Shown here in pieces: positions 1 to 6,234 of a stretch of DNA of 8,877 bases. The notes beneath the pieces were generated by a model. It had not been told where the DNA came from, did not search any database, and saw only the letters and a program-made list of their open reading frames with translations. Each line of letters starts with the position of its first letter. The first letter of the stretch is position 1. This DNA is from Minisyncoccota bacterium (GTDB lineage Bacteria > Patescibacteriota > Minisyncoccia > Phycocordibacterales > Phycocordibacteraceae): positions 1 to 8,877 of the forward strand of contig JAGOSU010000026.1 of the NCBI GenBank assembly GCA_018062165.1. Direction: 5' to 3'. Both the position numbers and the translations under genes were made by a program.

Positions 1-988
1 GAATGATTGTGAGGGGCGTCCCGTCAGGACGCTCCCCGACCCTCACTTCACGAGCGAGGCATCCGAAGCGCTCCTCTGCGTCCCCCATGTTGTATGAGCG
101 GTTGTAGTCATCATGTTTGGCAAGCATCTCAGGATCAATCCTGAACACGGGCCCATCCGTACCCTCGACTATGTGGAAGAGTCCGGTTGGAAACTCGACG
201 CCAGTTGGCGTTGGCCCGTCACCATAAAGGTGTGCGAATGTCCCGTACGCTTTGAATTTACTTATTGAAGACTGAAGCATGTCACTTAAAACGTACACGA
301 GCGGTTCAGCACTTCTCGCGAGAGACCGGAACTCGTCGGGCGTAATAATTCGTCCATAGGTATGGTGGAACGCCATTGGAATGCTGCGCAGTATGTCCCA
401 GGAAACCTCTCCTGCGGTTGCTGAACCCCTGAAGATGAAACGTTCCGGAGAGTATCCTTCAGGAAGCTCCTTCGATTTCCCGCGCACCTTACCAAGCTCG
501 GCAAGGCGATTGTAGAGACGCTTCTCGTGTGCGTCGTCAGGCAGGCTTCGCATGAGCGGGCCCCATTTTTTAAACGCAGCGTCGAAGAATTGTGTCGGGT
601 ACTCCCTTCCGAGGTACGCCATGTTGGTGACGTACTGGTACGGCAGAACGTCCTCGAAGCTTTCCTCGCTTATCTTGGTGCGAGGAATGTCAAACTCGCT
701 CCCATCGTTCGGGAACTTGTTGGGATACACCGCAATCGGTCCTTCCGTGGGAACCTCCTGGTGTTCAATGAGTGCGAGTATGTCAGGAAGTAGCGCAGCA
801 CCTATCGCGTAGGCCTCGTATTTCTCCTGAGAACGTACCTCCTTCGGCCGTGCGCCTTCGAATGTCGGGAGAGGGTCGGGCGAAGGTTGGTATGTCCGTG
901 CCTCTATTTCCCCGACTAGTGGTTTGATAGATCTCCCTTTACGTTCAGGAAACAGACGATCACGTAGACTCGGTCGCTTTTCGTCCAT
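1..988 (-). CDS. Unrecognised protein downstream of ftsW, C-terminus outside window
   Basis: An uninterrupted minus-strand reading frame of 329 codons starts at the ATG at 988-986 and leaves the window before any stop, so the C-terminus is missing. The start lies 4 nt after the ftsW stop, which suggests the last visible position of the same operon, with translational coupling; only a weak GAAGAAG stretch precedes it. The product looks soluble: no signal peptide and no membrane segment. It begins with a basic, proline-rich, probably disordered stretch (about residues 1-60), followed by a mixed helical/strand region rich in Tyr, Phe and Pro. The only cysteine seen is C310, within ERFGCLARE. Histidines are scattered (H208-H209 paired) and form no metal-site motif I know. 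I do not recognise the family. The position after ftsW hints at an envelope or division role, but that is guilt by association only. The frame is well supported; the function is unknown. Confidence 0.8.
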   Translation of the reverse strand, partial: MDEKRPSLRDRLFPERKGRSIKPLVGEIEARTYQPSPDPLPTFEGARPKEVRSQEKYEAYAIGAALLPDILALIEHQEVPTEGPIAVYPNKFPNDGSEFDIPRTKISEESFEDVLPYQYVTNMAYLGREYPTQFFDAAFKKWGPLMRSLPDDAHEKRLYNRLAELGKVRGKSKELPEGYSPERFIFRGSATAGEVSWDILRSIPMAFHHTYGRIITPDEFRSLARSAEPLVYVLSDMLQSSISKFKAYGTFAHLYGDGPTPTGVEFPTGLFHIVEGTDGPVFRIDPEMLAKHDDYNRSYNMGDAEERFGCLAREVRVGERPDGTPLTII

Positions 989-992
989 GAAG

Positions 993-2108
993 TTATTTCT
1001 TCTTCGTCCGGTGCGCTGCAACGTTAAGGATCATTCCTACCGATGCCAACGCACATAAGAGTGCGGTGCCCCCATGCGAGACGAACGGCAACGGAAGCCC
1101 AGTCAGCGGGAAAATACTCAACATCGCTCCAATATTAAGAAATGCCGAGAACGTGATGATGAGCGTGAGACCAGTCGCTGCGTACGCACCGAAAGCGTTG
1201 CTTGCCGTTGCGGCGATGGTGAGGCCCCGTGCAGCAAAGGCCATGAACAGAAGCACCACGAGCACGGTACCCACAAATCCAAACTCCTCACCAAAGACTG
1301 CGAAGACCGAGTCCCCCACTGGCTCCGGTAAGTAATTGAATTTCTGTACACTCTGTCCAAAGCCTCGACCAAGCAACTCGCCTGACCCAATAGCAATCAA
1401 GGATTGCTGAATCTGGTACCCACTTGCGAGCGGGTCTCGTGCAGGGTCCATGAACGTAAGCACGCGCTCCATAAGATAGGGCCGCACCATGACAAGGATG
1501 CCGAGCCCGACAATAGCCGTCACGAGAATAATGCCAAAGTCCCTCCAGGGAGCTCCGGCAATAAAGTAGAGCGCAACGGCGGTCGCACCGATAACCAGCA
1601 CGGTTGACGTATTAGGCTGAGCAAGCAGAAGAAGCGCTGGAACGCCTACAATCACAAGGAACGGAAGCAGCCCGTGCCGGAAGTCGCGTATCGTATTCTT
1701 CGCCATTGCCAGATAGGACGCGAGCATGAGGACGGTCGCTATCTTCAGAAATTCTGATGGCTGAATCGTCGTGAAGCCAATATCAATCCAACGGGTGGCA
1801 CCGTTGATAGTCACCCCGAGACCTGGAATGAACACGCAGGCGGTAAGTACGAGGGCACCAATAAAGAATGGAAGCACTAGTTTGCGTATGAGCTCAGGTG
1901 ATGCGAAGCGAATGGTAACGAGTGCAATGATGCCCGGAGCAAGTCCAAGCACCAGCTGAGTGAGTGCGAGCTTCCACGGAGAACCGTCAGGGCGTGCGAG
2001 AAGCCCGAGCGCCGCCGAAGAGAAAGCAGCAAGTCCACCAACGACGAGCGCAAGAACGATAAGAGCGAATACCCTATCCCCCGAGACGCTCGATTTAGTG
2101 AACGACAT
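993..2108 (-). CDS. ftsW: FtsW/RodA-type (SEDS) peptidoglycan glycosyltransferase
   Basis: Integral membrane protein of 371 residues. SEDS proteins polymerise lipid II into glycan strands, with a class B PBP as transpeptidase partner. The family signature is clear: QPSEFLKIA (116-124), a GYQ-x-QQSLIAIGSGELLGRGFGQS block (230-253), then KFNYLPEPVGDSVFAVFGEE (256-275) and the hallmark TGLPLPFVSHGG (336-347). D266 in the GDSVF stretch aligns with the aspartate of the extracellular loop that is essential in SEDS polymerases. About ten hydrophobic segments are visible, and the C-terminus is a short basic tail (RTKKK). The start ATG at 2108 was chosen because it follows the mraY stop by 1 nt; the frame stays open upstream to 2231 inside mraY, but those 41 residues look unlike the family. 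FtsW is favoured over RodA because of the LPEP motif and the mraY neighbour, but the two are hard to separate by eye. Odd points: VSHGG replaces the usual VSYGG, and QPN replaces QPD. Confidence 0.9.
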   Translation of the reverse strand: MSFTKSSVSGDRVFALIVLALVVGGLAAFSSAALGLLARPDGSPWKLALTQLVLGLAPGIIALVTIRFASPELIRKLVLPFFIGALVLTACVFIPGLGVTINGATRWIDIGFTTIQPSEFLKIATVLMLASYLAMAKNTIRDFRHGLLPFLVIVGVPALLLLAQPNTSTVLVIGATAVALYFIAGAPWRDFGIILVTAIVGLGILVMVRPYLMERVLTFMDPARDPLASGYQIQQSLIAIGSGELLGRGFGQSVQKFNYLPEPVGDSVFAVFGEEFGFVGTVLVVLLFMAFAARGLTIAATASNAFGAYAATGLTLIITFSAFLNIGAMLSIFPLTGLPLPFVSHGGTALLCALASVGMILNVAAHRTKKK

Positions 2109-2109
2109 A

Positions 2110-3171
2110 TTACTTAAGGAGAGCAACCGCAAGCCCGAAGATGCCCGCGATGATGGTGATAATCCAATAGCGCATAGCAACCTTGTACGGAGGCCAGCCC
2201 ATCGTCTCGAAATGGTGGTGAATGGGCGCAATACGGAACAACTTCCGCTTGAAGACTTTCTTCCAGAGAACCTGCAGCACGTTGGTGAGAACCGTGACCG
2301 TAAGCGGAAGCGCGATAATTGGAAGCACCGCTACACCGACCCCCTCTCCAAGCACATCGGTTGAAAAGGCAGTCACGGTTAACGCAAGCGTAAGTGCCAT
2401 ACTCCCCGTCTCTGACATATAAAATCGCGCGGGAGGTACGTTAAACCATAAGAAAGCAAACAAAGCGCCAGCTACCGTTGCGGCAAAGGCCGCAAGCGCG
2501 AACTGAGACTGTGCAAACGCAATGCCCGCGTACGTCATAAAGATAATGGCGAAGACACCACCGGCAAGCCCATCAATGCCGTCGATGACGCCACTGGCGT
2601 AAATGGCGAGCATCACAACGATGAAGAACGGAACGAACAGAAGGCCAAGTTCAAAAGGACCAATGAATGGAATCCCGACTGCGGATACACCAAGCTTCTC
2701 GAAGAACCACCACCCGGCGAACAGCCCCACAGCGGACACCATGAGAAGACGCCACGGAAGCGAGAGGCCGCCGCGACTACGTGTCACTTCGAGTATGTCG
2801 TCGAAGAGTCCAACGAGCGCACCCACTATGAGTGCAACGATTGGAAGCCAGGTTTGACCACGATCGACGAAATCAAAACGCGCCCAAGGCTCACCGAACA
2901 GTCCTGCCAAAATCCATAGGAGCGCTGCGGTCAGAAGGGTTGCTGACCAAATAAGAATGCCGCCCATGCGAGGGGTGGAGACTTCCCGTTCCCGATGCAG
3001 GTCATCAAAGAGGGGTGTGCCACTGCTATCTCCCATCCCCCTTCCTTTTCCTCCCTGTTTCTTCCATGCCTTGTGGCGGAATAGGTAGTGCGTAAGTAGC
3101 GGAGCAGTGGAGACGCCAATTACGAAGGCGATAACGAACGGGATGAGTACTCGTGCGGCGTCGAAAATCAT
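2110..3171 (-). CDS. mraY: Phospho-N-acetylmuramoyl-pentapeptide-transferase (lipid I synthase)
   Basis: Membrane enzyme of 353 residues that transfers phospho-MurNAc-pentapeptide from UDP to undecaprenyl phosphate on the cytoplasmic face, giving lipid I. Length and architecture, with about ten membrane segments, fit MraY. Recognisable motifs in order: STPRMGGILI (65-74), the acidic pair D124-D125 in GLFDDILEV, the D197-x-x-D200 pair in IDGIDGLAGG, WFNVPPARFYMSETGS (242-257), and the MraY-specific APIHHHFE (315-322) with GWPPYKVAMRYWIIT after it. The histidine motif separates it from WecA/TagO relatives. Residues 31-66 form a long basic, glycine-rich cytoplasmic loop ahead of TPRMGG. The ATG overlaps the stop of the upstream carboxypeptidase gene as ATGA, and the stop lies 1 nt before ftsW, so the three genes are probably cotranslated. 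The usual NxxNxTDGLDGL motif has lost both asparagines and FMGD-x-GS reads YMSETGS; these departures are treated as a finding. Confidence 0.93.
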   Translation of the reverse strand: MIFDAARVLIPFVIAFVIGVSTAPLLTHYLFRHKAWKKQGGKGRGMGDSSGTPLFDDLHREREVSTPRMGGILIWSATLLTAALLWILAGLFGEPWARFDFVDRGQTWLPIVALIVGALVGLFDDILEVTRSRGGLSLPWRLLMVSAVGLFAGWWFFEKLGVSAVGIPFIGPFELGLLFVPFFIVVMLAIYASGVIDGIDGLAGGVFAIIFMTYAGIAFAQSQFALAAFAATVAGALFAFLWFNVPPARFYMSETGSMALTLALTVTAFSTDVLGEGVGVAVLPIIALPLTVTVLTNVLQVLWKKVFKRKLFRIAPIHHHFETMGWPPYKVAMRYWIITIIAGIFGLAVALLK

Positions 3172-4121
3172 GGCATGGTCGCGAACTTCTCCAAAGTGGC
3201 ATCAAGCAATCGGTCGACGTCCGTAAAGCGGCCTTCTCGAGTTGAGCCAAGGACGACGATGGCAATTGGGTGATTCATAGCAGCGTCAAACACCACTGAG
3301 AGGTTCCCTCCTGCCAAATCGGTATATCCAGTCTTTGAAAGAAGTGCTCCTGGGACCGTCGGTACCTCCTGGTTAGTGTTCTTCTGAGTGAGAGTCCTCC
3401 CATCAAGCGAAGTTACGGTCACTGAAGAATGAGTCGTGGCCTCAACAATGTCTGGAGCCTTCGCGAGAAGACCACCTGAAAGCACAGCAATATCATGCGC
3501 AGACCCGTAACCACCGGAGACGGTAAGGCTCTCATCAAGACCGGTGCCATTAACTGCATACGTCTGCGTTAGTCCTGCGGCGGTAGCAGCGCTCGCTAGA
3601 AGTGTTGCGCCTGAATACGCATGCTTATTTTCCGCGGCCTCTGAAATGGCAGCGGCAGCGTCGTTAGAAGACGCAACGAGCGCATAGCGTGCAAGTTCCT
3701 TGAGTGAAAAACGATCTCCTGCAATAAGTCCGGTGTCTCCTTCTTGTGCGAGTGCTGCCTCGGAGATGGTGATAGTTGCGTTATCAGCAAACGTGTCGAC
3801 GGCGGCATAGACCGTAAGAAGTTTCGTGAGTGAAGCGAGCGGAAGCTGTGCTTCTGCATTCTTACCGTAGAGCACCTGCCCGTTTGAAAGGTCAAAGACA
3901 ATTGCCGCCTTGGCAGTAAGAACTACGTCTTTATACGTGTCTACAACGGACACAACAGGTTCAGGCTCCTTGGCAATGTGTACGGGGAATGAATGCTGCG
4001 AGAGAAAGAACACAAAGGAGACGAAAGCGGCAAGTCCGATGGCAATCAAAAAGACGGTGCGGACGCGCTCCTCCCGCAACTGGTCGCTGTCTATTGCTGT
4101 TTTAAAGTTATTCGTCTCCAT
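3168..4121 (-). CDS. dacA: D-alanyl-D-alanine carboxypeptidase, S11 family, membrane-anchored
   Basis: Serine penicillin-binding protein of 317 residues that removes the terminal D-Ala from peptidoglycan stem peptides outside the membrane. All three catalytic motifs are present: S97-L-T-K100 (nucleophile and general base), S151-S-N153, and K263-T-G265. An N-terminal cytoplasmic stretch of about 21 charged residues precedes one hydrophobic segment (about 22-41) with no obvious cleavage site, so it is probably anchored as a type II membrane protein. The chain ends about 50 residues after KTG, so the separate C-terminal beta domain and amphipathic helix of E. coli PBP5 are missing. The ATG at 4121 gives a 14-nt overlap with the end of scpB. 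In-frame alternatives upstream (ATG at 4178, GTG at 4196) would add 19 or 25 basic residues and deepen the overlap, so they were not chosen. The stop overlaps the mraY start by 4 nt. The symbol denotes the family; the exact paralogue (dacA or dacC type) is uncertain. Confidence 0.88.
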   Translation of the reverse strand: METNNFKTAIDSDQLREERVRTVFLIAIGLAAFVSFVFFLSQHSFPVHIAKEPEPVVSVVDTYKDVVLTAKAAIVFDLSNGQVLYGKNAEAQLPLASLTKLLTVYAAVDTFADNATITISEAALAQEGDTGLIAGDRFSLKELARYALVASSNDAAAAISEAAENKHAYSGATLLASAATAAGLTQTYAVNGTGLDESLTVSGGYGSAHDIAVLSGGLLAKAPDIVEATTHSSVTVTSLDGRTLTQKNTNQEVPTVPGALLSKTGYTDLAGGNLSVVFDAAMNHPIAIVVLGSTREGRFTDVDRLLDATLEKFATMP

Positions 4122-4668
4122 GAGTTTCTGCAGTTGTCTGTGCTGCTGCTTCACGCGTGAGGGCACCGGAGAATTCATCGTAGCGCGGCAAGTCACTTAC
4201 CTTCCCGGCAGAAAGATGTGCGAGTGCCTCCGGGGTTACTTCATAGAACGCACGACGTCGGTCGGTGGAATCTTCGGTGCGGCGTATAAGTCCGCGAAGG
4301 AGAAGTGAACGCAGTGCAGTCGAAGAGTTCACCCCACGCACCCAGTCGATGTCGCCTCGGGTTGCACCATCTTTGTAGAGCACGATAGCAAGTGTCTCGA
4401 GCCCTGCTTTCCCGAGGTCGCGCGACAATTCACTCTCGCGCAGTTTCTTCATGAGTCCGGCGGCCTCAGGGCTTGTCCTAAGATCGAGCTCATCTTTTGT
4501 TTCAATCAATGCAAGGCCACGGTCAGTGAGCGTTTCGCGCAAACGGTCGGCAGTAGACTGGAGATCGCTTACTGATATCCCAAGGAGTGTTGCTAATCGT
4601 TTCTTAGGAAGTGGTTCTCCTGCCGCAAAGAGGAGGGCTTCAAGTTGCGACTCATGAGAGAGGGCCAT
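4108..4668 (-). CDS. scpB: Segregation and condensation protein B
   Basis: Cytoplasmic protein of 186 residues that works as a dimer with the kleisin ScpA and Smc in the bacterial condensin, compacting and segregating the chromosome. Two winged-helix domains fit the family: the N-terminal one starts with QLEALLFAAGEPLPKKRLA (8-26), and the second contains LETLAIVLYKDGATRGDID (90-108) followed by RGVNSSTALRSLLLRGLI (111-128). The last 25 residues or so are acidic/polar and probably disordered, as is common in ScpB. The ATG at 4668 is preferred because the family N-terminus begins right there; the frame stays open for 40 more codons upstream, but that stretch crosses the intergenic promoter region and uppP. 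The gene heads the minus-strand operon to dacA, mraY and ftsW. It has no ribosome binding site, and a candidate promoter places the transcript start only 3-5 nt before the ATG. Its partner scpA lies on the same strand but is separated by the inverted uppP. Confidence 0.92.
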   Translation of the reverse strand: MALSHESQLEALLFAAGEPLPKKRLATLLGISVSDLQSTADRLRETLTDRGLALIETKDELDLRTSPEAAGLMKKLRESELSRDLGKAGLETLAIVLYKDGATRGDIDWVRGVNSSTALRSLLLRGLIRRTEDSTDRRRAFYEVTPEALAHLSAGKVSDLPRYDEFSGALTREAAAQTTAETHGDE

Positions 4669-4678
4669 AGTGCTACTC

Positions 4679-4707
4679 AGGATACCGCACACGTACGGCG
4701 CCGTAAA
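4679..4707 (-). promoter_or_regulatory. Candidate promoter of the scpB operon
   Basis: On the minus strand a TTTACG box (4707-4702, four of six matches to TTGACA) is followed after exactly 17 bp by TATCCT (4684-4679, four of six matches to TATAAT). Transcription would begin near 4673-4671, only 3-5 nt before the scpB ATG at 4668, giving an essentially leaderless message. That agrees with the absence of a Shine-Dalgarno sequence. Both boxes are imperfect, so this is an inference from spacing and position. Confidence 0.4.
4694..4705. promoter_or_regulatory. Perfect 12-bp palindrome in the divergent promoter region
   Basis: TACGGCGCCGTA is its own reverse complement with no mismatch. Its centre lies between 4699 and 4700, inside the 17-bp spacer of the candidate scpB promoter; it also reaches into the scpB -35 box and the weak -35 region of uppP. 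A dimeric DNA-binding protein there could affect both transcription units. It could also be chance. It is not a terminator: there is no loop and no T-run. Confidence 0.4.
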
Positions 4708-4731
4708 ACCGCGATTCTGGGGATGTATAAT
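4703..4731 (+). promoter_or_regulatory. Candidate promoter of uppP
   Basis: A perfect TATAAT lies at 4726-4731. The -35 position 17 bp upstream (4703-4708, GTAAAA) matches TTGACA at only three of six positions. Transcription would start near 4738-4739, about 3-4 nt before the ATG at 4742, again almost leaderless. If this box is used, the other possible start codon (ATG at 4730), which overlaps it, cannot be on the message. Confidence 0.4.
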
Positions 4732-4741
4732 GGCGGCAACC

Positions 4742-5509
4742 ATGACCCCACTGGATAGCGTCATCTTAGGTCTCGTCGAGGGCATCACCGAGTTCCTTCC
4801 CGTCTCTTCAACCGGTCACCTCATTCTCACCGGGTACCTTCTCGGCATCCCCGTTACTGACTTCTTTAAGACGTACGAGGTGGCCATACAGCTCGGTGCC
4901 ATTGTGGCGGTCGTCGCCCTCTATTGGCGCTCCTTCCTCGATATAGGAATCCTGAAGCGCCTTACGGCAGCCTTTCTCCCCACTGCAATCATCGGCTTCG
5001 TGCTCTATCACTTCATCAAGGACTATCTCTTCGAGAACATGCAGGTACTTCTCGCCTCTCTCGTAGTAGGCGGTATCATTCTTATTGCGCTTGAACTCTT
5101 CCATAAGGAGAAGGAGGATGCTTCTCAGTCAGTGAAAGACATCACCTATCTCCAAGCCTTCTTGATAGGCCTTGCCCAGGCTATAGCAGTCATTCCTGGT
5201 GTCTCCCGTTCTGGTGCTTCTATTATCGGCGGTCTTCTCGTTGGTGTTTCGCGCATCGCCATTGTTGAGTTTTCCTTCCTACTTGCGGTCCCCACCATTG
5301 CTGCCGCTACCGGCTACGACATGCTCAAGAACTCCTACTCCTTCACGATGGATGAGTTTGGACTCCTTGCCATAGGGTTCGTTACCTCCTTCATCGTTGC
5401 GATGGTCGTCATCAAGGCGTTCCTCGGCTTCATCAGGAAGTACACCTTTATCCCGTTCGGTATCTACCGCATCCTCCTCGCACTCGTATTCTTCTTTGCA
5501 ATCCTCTAG
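4742..5509 (+). CDS. uppP: Undecaprenyl-diphosphate phosphatase (BacA/UppP family)
   Basis: Polytopic membrane protein of 255 residues that dephosphorylates undecaprenyl pyrophosphate to the monophosphate, recycling the lipid carrier used by MraY and other envelope pathways; overexpression of the family confers bacitracin resistance. The first signature is E13-GITE17-FLPVSSTGH26 and the second is PGVSRSGAS (152-160), where R156 matches the essential arginine; S23 and H26 match the other active-site residues of the family. About eight hydrophobic segments follow the usual pattern. The ATG at 4742 gives the N-terminus MTPLDSVILGLVEG, which matches the family closely. An in-frame ATG at 4730 adds four residues (MAAT) and has a GGGGA stretch 6 nt upstream, but overlaps a perfect -10 box; a GTG at 4670 would run through the whole promoter region. 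It is the only plus-strand gene here, divergent from scpB and convergent with scpA, with which it shares the stop sequence CTAG. Confidence 0.95.
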   Translation: MTPLDSVILGLVEGITEFLPVSSTGHLILTGYLLGIPVTDFFKTYEVAIQLGAIVAVVALYWRSFLDIGILKRLTAAFLPTAIIGFVLYHFIKDYLFENMQVLLASLVVGGIILIALELFHKEKEDASQSVKDITYLQAFLIGLAQAIAVIPGVSRSGASIIGGLLVGVSRIAIVEFSFLLAVPTIAAATGYDMLKNSYSFTMDEFGLLAIGFVTSFIVAMVVIKAFLGFIRKYTFIPFGIYRILLALVFFFAIL

Positions 5510-6234
5510 CCGTACTTCGGAACGTCGGTGGTGAGGTCTTTGATGCGAATATCAGAGAAATGTTCTCCTTGCTCGGCATCAACACTGCCCTGCTTCACAA
5601 GCTCAAGGAGTGCGAGGAAGGAGACAATTATCTCCACCTTTTCTTTCGTGTTACCTGAGAATTCTTTAAACGAGAGCGACAGCTTGCTCTGAACACGGTC
5701 CAAGAGACGCTCCATCATCTCTTCGATGGTGACCATAGGGCGAACCCTTGCTTCTGGAAGTTTCTCCACCTCTTCGAGTGCCGCCAGTGCATCAGCAAGC
5801 GCCTTCTCGAGATTAGGAAGTGTTGCGTCCTTGCTCGGCGCGAACATTGCCTCTGGTGCTCGCTCTCCTGCCGGGACCATCACCTGCCTTCCGTAAATGC
5901 GCGAAAGCTCGCGAGCTGCTTCTCTCGCCTTCTCGTACATGATGAGTCTGCGTTTGAAGTCTTCGACGTCTTCCTCCTCTTCTCCGGTGAGTTCAAGGTC
6001 CGGAATGAGCGACTTCGACTTAATCAAAAGCAGTGTTGCGGCAACCTGTATGAAATCTGCCGCATCCTCCATCGGGAACTCGGCCTGTCCTTTGACGTGT
6101 GCAATGAAATCATCCGTCACCTGCGAAAGGGACAGGTCATTCACCAAAAGCTTGCGCTTCTCTATCAGCTCAAGGACGAGGGCGAACGGGCCCTCATAGG
6201 CAGGAGTGCGAACGACGAATCCTACGCCTTCCAT
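5506..6234 (-). CDS. scpA: Segregation and condensation protein A (kleisin)
   Basis: Cytoplasmic kleisin of 242 residues that bridges the Smc head domains and binds the ScpB dimer. The N-terminal domain has the family pattern: YEGPFALVLELIEKRKL (13-29), then the L-S-L-S-Q-V-T-D-D-F motif (34-43) and DFIQVAATLLLIKSKSLIP (60-78). A very acidic linker follows (GEEEEDVED, 84-92), then a long charged helical middle region. The C-terminal part, KVEIIVSFLALLELVKQGSVDA (199-220), is the winged helix that contacts the second Smc head. The ATG at 6234 overlaps the end of pepA by 13 nt in another frame, so translation is probably coupled; only AGAGAA lies upstream. The last gene of the aspS-pepA-scpA unit, it ends in a TAG that overlaps the uppP TAG on the other strand, leaving no space for a terminator. 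Confidence 0.93.
   Translation of the reverse strand: MEGVGFVVRTPAYEGPFALVLELIEKRKLLVNDLSLSQVTDDFIAHVKGQAEFPMEDAADFIQVAATLLLIKSKSLIPDLELTGEEEEDVEDFKRRLIMYEKAREAARELSRIYGRQVMVPAGERAPEAMFAPSKDATLPNLEKALADALAALEEVEKLPEARVRPMVTIEEMMERLLDRVQSKLSLSFKEFSGNTKEKVEIIVSFLALLELVKQGSVDAEQGEHFSDIRIKDLTTDVPKYG

Noticed and set aside
527..812. Two overlapping plus-strand frames of 86-88 codons near the left end
   Set aside because: They are antisense to the continuous 329-codon minus-strand frame at 1-988 and overlap each other; neither resembles a known protein.
2109..2231. Forty-one extra residues at the N-terminus of FtsW
   Set aside because: This extension lies inside mraY, is basic and serine-rich unlike the family, and an ATG 1 nt after the mraY stop gives a normal FtsW start.
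4122..4196. Longer start for the carboxypeptidase (GTG at 4196 or ATG at 4178)
   Set aside because: It increases the overlap with scpB to 71-89 nt. The GGAAGG before the GTG is only 3 nt away, too close for normal ribosome binding, though this start cannot be fully excluded.
4669..4788. Forty extra residues at the N-terminus of ScpB
   Set aside because: The extension would read through the promoter region and into uppP on the other strand; the ScpB family pattern begins right after the ATG at 4668.
5511..5524. Small hairpin with a cTTCGg loop just after the uppP stop, a possible terminator
   Set aside because: The stem has only four pairs with an A-A mismatch and no T-run follows; the bases also encode the C-terminus of scpA.
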